From the IMG/VR virus record IMGVR_UViG_3300030451_004519, positions 2,182 to 31,498 of that record: a DNA stretch of 29,317 nucleotides; one strand, given 5' to 3'. Shown here piece by piece: positions 23,557 to 29,317 of this stretch; position 1 is the first letter of the stretch; every line of letters begins with the position of its first letter. This DNA is from a virus. The notes beneath the pieces are model-generated. The model searched no databases and was not told the DNA's origin. It saw nothing but the letters and a program-made list of their open reading frames with translations. The translations under genes were made by a program, and so were the position numbers.

Positions 23557-24663
23557 CTAATTTGAAAGTCCGGCTAATTTACGGATTTCGTCTATTTCGA
23601 CGACCGTCTGCTCATCTTCAGTTGAAGGCTGAACATCTTTATTACCAGTGTGTTCTTTTGTCACTGATTCTGTTAATGGTTTACGATCCTCTTTAAGTGT
23701 TTCGCCGTCTAAAACACTAGGAAGATATTTGTTAAATTGCTTCTCTAAGTTTTCTGTTTTAACACTTTCAAGAAGGTCAACCATAATTTCTTTCTTTCCT
23801 TTTGCTAAAGGCTTTAACAAAGTGTCAAGTTGTTCTTTACGAGCATACTTGTCTTCTGCTATTCTCAACTTGCTTTCAGTAAGTTTAGTTGCTTCTGCTT
23901 TCGCTTCTGCGTCTGCTTTACTTTCTTCAAGTTGTTTTTTGACTTCAGCAATTTGTTTTTCTAAATCTTTTACATCTGAAGATTCATTCAAGTAACTTGA
24001 ACGGTATTCATTTGCAAATGACTCAAATATTCTACGACCAAAATCGTTTTCTCTTGCGGCTGTGATATCGTCTTTAAATTGTGCAACATTCTCTTTGACA
24101 ATCTTGTTGACAACTGTTTCGACCTTGTCAGCGGCTTTCTTAATGAAATCTGCTTTAGATTCAGCAAGTTGTTTTTTGCCTTCTCTAACCATTTTCACTT
24201 TCTGCTCAACTAGTGCTTGTTTGTCTTCATGGAACTCTTTAAGTTCACCTGCTAATTGCTCAACAACAAAGTTATCAAGTTTAGTAACATGTTCTTGAAC
24301 GTTAGTTCTGTCTGCTCTTAACTCTTTAACTTCTTTTGCTAATTGCTCAGCGACAAATTTTTCTAGTTTTTTAGCATGTTCGCTAACAGCCATTTTGTAA
24401 GCAACTCTTTCTTCAGCGACTTTCTGTTTATCTTCAGCAAGTTCAGCCATTTCTGCCTCAACTCTTTCTTTGATAAACCCATCAACTGCTTCAACAATTA
24501 AGCCTTTGTCATGCTCATATCTTTGAGCAAACTCTTCTCTTAATTCTGCTGTAAGTTCCTCACGGGCTTCGGCAAGACGACTTTCCCAGGCCTCAACGAT
24601 ACTTTCACGAACTTCTTCGTTAATATCGCTAGACTCGATAAGGTCTTTAAAATTTACTGCCAT
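23557..24663 (-). CDS. 22: Prohead scaffolding core protein, T4 gp22-like
   Basis: A 368-residue, very charged protein, almost wholly predicted coiled coil with Lys/Glu/Ala-rich heptads (e.g. LEKQIAEVKKQLEESKADAE). It lies between the protease and the major capsid genes, where T4 has gp22. The segment FGRRIFESFANEYRSSYLNE resembles the conserved part of T4 gp22. The scaffold fills the prohead and is destroyed by gp21 before packaging. It is longer than T4 gp22 (269 aa), with an extended N-terminal coil. A good AGGAGA ribosome site precedes the ATG; the gene starts 10 bp after the gp21 stop. Confidence 0.9.
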   Translation of the reverse strand: MAVNFKDLIESSDINEEVRESIVEAWESRLAEAREELTAELREEFAQRYEHDKGLIVEAVDGFIKERVEAEMAELAEDKQKVAEERVAYKMAVSEHAKKLEKFVAEQLAKEVKELRADRTNVQEHVTKLDNFVVEQLAGELKEFHEDKQALVEQKVKMVREGKKQLAESKADFIKKAADKVETVVNKIVKENVAQFKDDITAARENDFGRRIFESFANEYRSSYLNESSDVKDLEKQIAEVKKQLEESKADAEAKAEATKLTESKLRIAEDKYARKEQLDTLLKPLAKGKKEIMVDLLESVKTENLEKQFNKYLPSVLDGETLKEDRKPLTESVTKEHTGNKDVQPSTEDEQTVVEIDEIRKLAGLSN

Positions 24664-24672
24664 AGTAGTCTC

Positions 24673-25299
24673 CTACCTCAATTTTAGCTCATTAATAAAA
24701 TTAATGATTTGTTTACTTAAATGCTTTTCTGCATTTGCGTTGTTATGTGTATAGTCCTGGGCAATATCATATATCATGCTACCACCTCTCATGTTAAACA
24801 AAGACTCATAAATGGTCTTTGGATAGGCATCCGGGGCACTTGGTTGGGCGACTATATCAACAGTAACGATATCAAAATCGGAAACTTTACCGCTTTCGTT
24901 TACGTTACCACTCCCTCTGCTGGATACTCCAAGTTTTGCACCTGCCTTAAGTAAAGCCTTTGCAATGTTCCCCATTGGTGTATCAATTATTTTCAACTTA
25001 CCTAAACCATTTGAGCCATCGCATTGCATTTCTGTAATGATATGACTTACTCTGTCTAGGTTAATTTGTAACTCTTCTGGATGGTCTAATTCTCCCATCA
25101 CAGTTTCACCACCTTGTAATCTACTAGTGACGTTTTCAACAGCACGTTGAATTTCATCCTTTGGATAAACTCGTCCATTCTGGTTCTTCACATCACCTTG
25201 AATGAACAATCCTTGCATGAATAAGTCTTTCCCATCGTTGCCTTCCATAATTTGGATGCCACTTTGTTCTGGACCTAAGTATTCGTATAATTTACGCAC
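24673..25299 (-). CDS. 21: Prohead protease, T4 gp21-like
   Basis: A 208-residue serine protease of the T4 gp21 family. The catalytic His is H73 in MGELDHPEE, the Ser lies in LGVSSRGSG (126-127), and DFDIVTVDIVAQPSAPDAYP follows as in the family. It cuts scaffold and capsid precursors at L/I-x-E sites during head maturation and then itself. The start is GTG at 25299, with TAGGAG about 10 nt upstream. It sits between the acidic core protein and gp22, the usual T4 order. Confidence 0.95.
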   Translation of the reverse strand: MRKLYEYLGPEQSGIQIMEGNDGKDLFMQGLFIQGDVKNQNGRVYPKDEIQRAVENVTSRLQGGETVMGELDHPEELQINLDRVSHIITEMQCDGSNGLGKLKIIDTPMGNIAKALLKAGAKLGVSSRGSGNVNESGKVSDFDIVTVDIVAQPSAPDAYPKTIYESLFNMRGGSMIYDIAQDYTHNNANAEKHLSKQIINFINELKLR

Positions 25300-25324
25300 C
25301 GTTAAAAACTCCTAGTAAACTCAA

Positions 25325-26125
25325 TTAAGCCTTTTTAGGTTCAACGTTGATGTTGTCTGTAGGTGTATGGTCTTTAGCACCTTCACCTTTGTTACCTTCA
25401 CCGCCGTCTTTGACTGCTACAGGTTCCCCTGCGCCTTCAACTTTAGTACCTGCTGGCTTTTTTGTTAATGGTGATTCGTTGTTGTCTGCTTCGCCACCTT
25501 TTGGTTCTGCAACGTTGTCAGATAACTTAGTTGCTTCTTCAACAACTTCGTCTTCTTCTTCTTCAACAACTTCTTCATCTAAATCGTATTCGACTGACTC
25601 TTCTTCCATTTCTGGTTCGTCCATGTCCATGTCCATTGGTTCGTCCATGTCCATTTCTTCGTCGTCGCCTTTGTCTTCATCTGAAAGTAGTTTTTCAAAT
25701 TCAGCTCTAAGGTCTTCTAATTCAGATTCTAAGTCATCGACTTTATCTTCTAAATCTTCGTCACCTTCTTCGCCGTCTTCGTCACCATCTACTTCACCAA
25801 TTTCATCAGATTCGATTTCTTCATCTGCTTCTTCAACATCTGAAACAAAATCTTGTTCTGGATCTGCTTGGTCTATCATTTCTTCAACAGCCTCTTCTTC
25901 TGATTCTTCAGCCTCTTCAACTGCTTCTTCTTCTGATTCTTCTGCTTCTTCGACTGTTTCGTCGTCTTCGGTTGTTTCTTCAACTACTTCATCTTCGTCT
26001 AAAATACGTTCGTACTCTGCTCGAGCAGTTTCAACGACATATTCGTGAAGTAGCTCTTCGGCACGCTCGTTATCTTCAGCAAGTAGGAATTCTAAAACCT
26101 GTTCTAGTTTACTGCGTTCTGACAT
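25325..26125 (-). CDS. Acidic prohead core protein (gp67/gp68-like)
   Basis: A 266-residue, extremely acidic protein. The N-terminal ~40 residues form a helix (LEQVLEFLLAEDNERAEELL) of the kind that opens T4 gp67 and its marine relatives. Then come long Glu/Asp-rich repeats, including a tandem EEAVEEAEESEE unit and a Met-Asp-rich patch (MDMDEPMDMDMDEPEMEEES), and a Gly/Pro/Lys-rich tail. T4 gp67 and gp68 are small core proteins needed to shape the head; gp67 is likewise acidic and cleaved by gp21. Position directly before gp21 supports this. It has an AGGAG site. The composition makes alignment unreliable, so which of gp67 or gp68 it corresponds to is uncertain. Confidence 0.72.
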   Translation of the reverse strand: MSERSKLEQVLEFLLAEDNERAEELLHEYVVETARAEYERILDEDEVVEETTEDDETVEEAEESEEEAVEEAEESEEEAVEEMIDQADPEQDFVSDVEEADEEIESDEIGEVDGDEDGEEGDEDLEDKVDDLESELEDLRAEFEKLLSDEDKGDDEEMDMDEPMDMDMDEPEMEEESVEYDLDEEVVEEEEDEVVEEATKLSDNVAEPKGGEADNNESPLTKKPAGTKVEGAGEPVAVKDGGEGNKGEGAKDHTPTDNINVEPKKA

Positions 26126-26231
26126 TATGAGCTCCTAATATTAATATATAAGTTATTGTATATCTACACATTCGTGGACATATACATAATATAATGTATG
26201 TTTACTTATTAACAGATGTGTTTTTGTGATT

Positions 26232-26255
26232 AAAACAGGCTATTTTGGCTGTTTT
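26232..26255 (-). terminator. Weak terminator-like hairpin
   Basis: AAAACAG (26232-26238) pairs with CTGTTTT (26249-26255) around a 10-nt loop; a T4 run follows on the minus strand and T7 on the plus strand. It lies 42 bp after the SGNH-like gene. The 170-bp gap 26126-26296 holds otherwise only AT-rich sequence with a small ATACAT/ATGTAT palindrome and the ribosome site of the acidic core gene; no clear promoter is seen. Confidence 0.5.
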
Positions 26256-26296
26256 TTTGAGTATCTTTGTGATATGTGAAAGGTTTTTGTATGCTT

Positions 26297-27157
26297 TTAT
26301 TTAGCCATATTATGTTTATTAATGTGCGAAATGACCTTAAAAGAGAAATCCATATGAGATTCAACAGATAAATGATTATCACACCAATTACCAGGACTGT
26401 TTTCCCAACTTCCATATATTTTATCTGCTAAATGTAGTGATTCAGATATACCTGAATTTAACACATTTTCCTCTTTTAAATACTTTAACCAAGGTGTAGG
26501 ATTATTAGGATATTCTGTGTGTTCTTTCTGTTTATCTATGAAAGTATCCTCTGCCCAATCGAATGTATTTGGGCAAAAAATAAATTTTATGGCATTATTT
26601 TGCAGTTTTAAGCAGGCGCCAAGTAAGATAAGATGTTGTTTATATCTTTCTAAATCAGCATCAAAGAAGTATAAAAACCATTTTTTGAATGCTTCATATG
26701 AAGAATCTGAGAACACATCTTTGTATCTTTCATGAAAATGTCCTTCACCAAATTTTTTGTTTAGGTCTTCACCAAATATAGTAGAAAGACTATCTATGGT
26801 AATTGTAGGGTCATATCCTTTGCCATAACCAGGTGCATGTTCGTCTCTAAACTTCTCACCTTGCAACATATTGTAGTCAACATTATCCCAACTTTTACTA
26901 GGATTAAAACGTTTGTTGTTTAAAAGTTTAAGTTCTGTTCTTGTTACTGTTGTAGCATTTATTATTACTAAATCTGGTTTTATATCTTGGTCTATGATAT
27001 AATCAACTTGCATTGCAATACCAGAATTGCTACAGGCTGGTTTAGCCAGGTTAATATATTCTGCGTTATAATAATCGGAAATTAGTTTGCCAAACTCTAT
27101 GTCAGGGATACCTATATCCCGGCAACTCCAACTGCAACCGCATACTGCGATTTTCAT
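26297..27157 (-). CDS. SGNH/GDSL-hydrolase-like protein
   Basis: A 286-residue protein with the block pattern of SGNH hydrolases. Ser9 lies in the opening GCSWS, NLAKPACSNSG carries the conserved Gly/Asn region, DLVIINATTVTR matches the third block, and Asp260-x-His262 (WCDNHLSVESH) is the C-terminal catalytic pair. These enzymes cleave esters, e.g. acetyl groups on sugars or lipids. Similar genes occur in marine T4-like phages. No signal peptide. The ATG overlaps the upstream stop (TAATG), placing it inside the head operon; a role in modifying or degrading host surface sugars, or as a virion component, is possible but not shown. Confidence 0.7.
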   Translation of the reverse strand: MKIAVCGCSWSCRDIGIPDIEFGKLISDYYNAEYINLAKPACSNSGIAMQVDYIIDQDIKPDLVIINATTVTRTELKLLNNKRFNPSKSWDNVDYNMLQGEKFRDEHAPGYGKGYDPTITIDSLSTIFGEDLNKKFGEGHFHERYKDVFSDSSYEAFKKWFLYFFDADLERYKQHLILLGACLKLQNNAIKFIFCPNTFDWAEDTFIDKQKEHTEYPNNPTPWLKYLKEENVLNSGISESLHLADKIYGSWENSPGNWCDNHLSVESHMDFSFKVISHINKHNMAK

Positions 27158-27363
27158 TAAAAGCCGCCAGTATCAGCCTGTTGTTGTTTGGCATACATGA
27201 TAGATGCAAATTCTGCCTGTTCGATATTCTCTTGTTTCTTTAACTCTCTGTACTTGCGTAACTTGTTCAAGGTTTCTAATGTAAGTTTAGTTTTACGAGT
27301 ATCGTCAAAATCTCTTTTTGCGGACCTATCATTTTGCGGATTGTAAAATTCGTCAAGTCTCAT
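27157..27363 (-). CDS. Small conserved head-cassette protein (gp67-like position)
   Basis: A 68-residue, highly charged helical protein (LTLETLNKLRKYRELKKQEN, with a DDTRKTKL motif before it). It lies directly behind the portal gene, where T4 and marine relatives have a small prohead core protein (gp67). The wording of the motif resembles small proteins in this position in marine T4-like phages. Both ends overlap neighbours by TAATG. Whether it or the acidic protein at 25325-26125 is the true gp67 equivalent is open. Confidence 0.7.
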   Translation of the reverse strand: MRLDEFYNPQNDRSAKRDFDDTRKTKLTLETLNKLRKYRELKKQENIEQAEFASIMYAKQQQADTGGF

Positions 27364-29066
27364 TATATTTGTTCTCCTGTGCCTGGTGTCTCTGGAGACA
27401 TTTGAGTAACATCTGGAGTTGCAACTTCTTCTGCAGGATCCGGTATGTCATCTACTGGAGTATCTAAATCCAGGTCTGCACTTGGACCAGGTCTTACACC
27501 TACGTTTCGTAGACCCAATTCTTCGACGCCAGCATTATTAGTATTATATTTGTTTTCTTGTTTCCAATAATGCTCATTGTCTTTCATTTCTTCTTCACTT
27601 AAACCTAAGTATTTTTTCAACTTGAACTGTTGACTTAAATACGGAACTGCTTCTAAACTTGTAAACAACGTTGCTCGTTGTGTGTCTAAGTCTAATTCTC
27701 TGTAACTACTAAAGTTTTGTGGTTCACTAAAGTCTAAGTTAAATGTACTGTTGTCTATTTCTATACCTTTATAATTAAGGTACATTTTAAATTCTCTATC
27801 TAAGTTTCTAATAATTTGTTTTTGTAAACGTTGACAGTATTTTGCAAATTGATGTTCTTGTATATACGCAACTCCTACTTTACCATCGTTGTATTGTGCT
27901 GTTCCGTCATCTGGTCCAGTTGGTAAGTAAGAACTTGGTACTCTCAATCCTCTTAATAATTTGTTATTAAAGTATTTAAGGTCATCAATTTCACCTAAAT
28001 TAGTACCGCCTGGTAGTGTGTCAACTTTACTACCTCTACCATCTGCCGTTTGTGCGAAGAAATAATCTTCTAACATACTCATTGGATTGTAGGCGGCGTC
28101 TGCCACGTTTGCTCCATCCTTGTTTTTATTAGGAACACGTTTTTGTTGTACTTCGTATTTTATTTTTTCTAAGTACTGTTGTGCTTTATGTGGTGGCATG
28201 TTACCAACATCAATAAAGAACACACGTCTTTCAGGTGCTCTATGCACTCTGTAAATAATAATTGAATCTTCTAATAATTCTTTTTGTTTAAAAACTTTAA
28301 ATACTGGCTCTAATATACTAATACCAAAGGGCCAGTTATGGTCCATGCCTTCTGTTAAACTAACATGCACTACATGTTGTGCATCAATTGGGAGTCCTTG
28401 GCTTGCTCCTTGGCTTGGGTCATTTTGTAATTTATAGTTTCCTGCTTGGGCACCTATGTTACCACCTGCTAACATTCCTCCTCCAGCACCATAAGGTCTG
28501 GTGTGTATCGCCGCTGGTGATGTAGCCGCTAATTGTTCAAAGTTTGCTTCAAGGTTTTTAATAAAATATGTTTCTATCTTTTTACCTTTACTTTCATTTA
28601 CAACAACTTTTTCTATGTTTGCTGGATCTGTCCAATACAATTTATAAGTTTCAGGGTCTCTTATAAAAAATTGGTCTCCATATTTTAATGTACTACGGAA
28701 CATTTTAAATGCTCTACGTCTCATATCATTTAAGTTACACCATTGCTCTAGTGTTTTACTTAAAATTTTCATTTCAGTTTCACTTGGATCTTCATTAAAT
28801 GAAAAAGTGAATGGTTGTTCTGTTGTGTCGTCGTCTTGTGTAGAAAATTCTGCGAGAATGTCTAGTGCCGCATTAATTTCTAAGTCGTTGTCCATTTGGT
28901 CATATTGTACATATCGCATTAGCCTATTTGGAGAACCAGCATAAACTTCTGGTAACCAACTGCTATACCTAGTATGGGTCGTACTATATCCGTCTGAGTT
29001 TTGACCTGTAACATTTACAGGTAAACCCGAGTTTGAACTGTTAAAATATTTTCGCCAAGTTGCCAT
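27363..29066 (-). CDS. 20: Portal vertex protein, T4 gp20-like
   Basis: A 567-residue portal protein matching T4 gp20 in layout. The first third has NRLMRYVQYDQMDNDLEINA and ALDILAEFSTQDD. Then come FKMFRSTLKYGDQFF and ILEPVFKVFKQKELLEDSII, followed by IYRVHRAPERRVFFIDVGNM and the core YFNNKLLRGLRVPSSYLP with KVGVAYIQEHQFAKYCQRLQ. It forms the dodecameric ring at one vertex, through which DNA enters and to which the neck binds. The C-terminal tail is Pro/Asp-rich. A GATAAATA promoter lies about 23 nt upstream, making it the first gene of the head transcript, and AAGAGAG is the ribosome site. Confidence 0.96.
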   Translation of the reverse strand: MATWRKYFNSSNSGLPVNVTGQNSDGYSTTHTRYSSWLPEVYAGSPNRLMRYVQYDQMDNDLEINAALDILAEFSTQDDDTTEQPFTFSFNEDPSETEMKILSKTLEQWCNLNDMRRRAFKMFRSTLKYGDQFFIRDPETYKLYWTDPANIEKVVVNESKGKKIETYFIKNLEANFEQLAATSPAAIHTRPYGAGGGMLAGGNIGAQAGNYKLQNDPSQGASQGLPIDAQHVVHVSLTEGMDHNWPFGISILEPVFKVFKQKELLEDSIIIYRVHRAPERRVFFIDVGNMPPHKAQQYLEKIKYEVQQKRVPNKNKDGANVADAAYNPMSMLEDYFFAQTADGRGSKVDTLPGGTNLGEIDDLKYFNNKLLRGLRVPSSYLPTGPDDGTAQYNDGKVGVAYIQEHQFAKYCQRLQKQIIRNLDREFKMYLNYKGIEIDNSTFNLDFSEPQNFSSYRELDLDTQRATLFTSLEAVPYLSQQFKLKKYLGLSEEEMKDNEHYWKQENKYNTNNAGVEELGLRNVGVRPGPSADLDLDTPVDDIPDPAEEVATPDVTQMSPETPGTGEQI

Positions 29067-29088
29067 AAAATCTCTCTTTATATGTGTA

Positions 29089-29096
29089 TATTTATC
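29089..29096 (-). promoter_or_regulatory. Late-type promoter GATAAATA before the portal gene
   Basis: GATAAATA (29096-29089), then TACACA. Predicted start near 29083, leader about 17 nt. A TTGACA (29117-29112) lies 15 nt upstream of the element (17 nt before TAAATA), so it might also be read weakly by host sigma70. Confidence 0.75.
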
Positions 29097-29139
29097 ACTT
29101 TCTTGGATCTATGTCAACTAAAACGGAATTGGTTTATTT

Positions 29140-29317
29140 TTAAAGGTCTAATTCATTAATTGCTTTTGTTTCTTTTTTGAGCAATCTATTATTTTCAGTT
29201 TGTAGGTCTCTGATCTCTGCAAGTAGCATTTCTACTGTATCTCCTGCTTCTGAACCAACTTGTCTAGCACCATCTTTCATTTCATCCAATATGCTTGGTT
29301 TAGGTGATGTAACTGGG
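29140..29317 (-). CDS. C-terminal fragment of an unknown protein (runs off the window)
   Basis: The last 58 codons of a gene that begins beyond the right edge, ending KAINELDL and a TAA at 29142-29140. The visible part is a charged, coiled-coil-like helix (EMLLAEIRDLQTENNRLLKK). Too little is seen to assign it. T4 relatives have tail tube gp19 upstream of gp20, but the sequence does not look like gp19. Confidence 0.7.
   Translation of the reverse strand, partial: PVTSPKPSILDEMKDGARQVGSEAGDTVEMLLAEIRDLQTENNRLLKKETKAINELDL

Noticed and set aside
25347-26048. Plus-strand Ser-rich open frame of 233 codons
   Set aside because: It is the antisense shadow of the Glu/Asp-rich core protein: GAA/GAT repeats read backwards give Ser codons. 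It has no ribosome site.

Overview
This window looks like a piece of a lytic, T4-like marine myovirus genome. It is AT-rich, tightly packed, and has many stop/start overlaps of the TAATG or ATGA type. It carries a recognisable T4 head cassette (portal gp20, a gp67-like core piece, an acidic gp67/68-like core protein, protease gp21, scaffold gp22, major capsid gp23) and the T4 neck/tail-completion pair gp14-gp15. The C-terminal regions of gp15 and the tail-fibre proteins resemble those of cyanophages and pelagiphages, so a Gram-negative marine host (SAR11-like or another alphaproteobacterium) is a reasonable guess but is not proven here. No integrase, attachment site or bacterial housekeeping gene is seen.

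Layout. Bases 1-1306 (minus): a 2OG-Fe(II)-oxygenase-like gene, a small gene, tRNA-Ala(TGC) and tRNA-Ser(GCT), all downstream of a perfect TTGACA-17-TATAAT promoter. Bases 1361-4947 (plus): gp14, gp15, a NUDIX hydrolase and an unrecognised gene. Bases 4948-8028 (minus): a CHASE2 adenylate cyclase, a small lipoprotein gene with an apparent programmed -1 frameshift, and two overlapping small membrane-protein genes. Bases 8032-12982 (minus): a seven-gene, translationally coupled operon of two small membrane/coiled-coil proteins, CsgF, CsgG, a curlin-repeat protein, a secreted FecR-domain protein and a second curlin-repeat protein. Bases 13096-13475 (plus): two very small genes. Bases 13533-22284 (minus): two giant repetitive tail-fibre genes sharing 3' modules. 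Bases 22401-29096 (minus): the head cassette, including an SGNH-hydrolase-like gene, and the tail end of one more gene at the right edge.

Regulation. A motif GATAAATA, a variant of the T4 late -10 element TATAAATA, sits in front of eight transcription units on both strands (a ninth site reads AATAAATA). Three of these sites lie only 5-7 nt from the start codon with no Shine-Dalgarno sequence, which predicts leaderless or near-leaderless late mRNAs. Two units instead have near-perfect or perfect sigma70 promoters. Strong hairpin terminators follow the capsid gene, the lipoprotein gene, and the convergent small-gene/fibre junction.

How it may work together. Head, neck and fibre genes make the virion. 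The curli-like operon has a late-type promoter, so it should be expressed with the virion genes. It would build a CsgG/CsgF outer-membrane pore exporting curlin-like proteins and a FecR-domain protein. These three cargo candidates share a C-terminal Cys-pair plus Q-x-D-like ending. The adenylate cyclase has its own late-type promoter and would alter host cAMP. The curli-like cassette, the cyclase and the frameshifted lipoprotein are the most unusual parts of the window.
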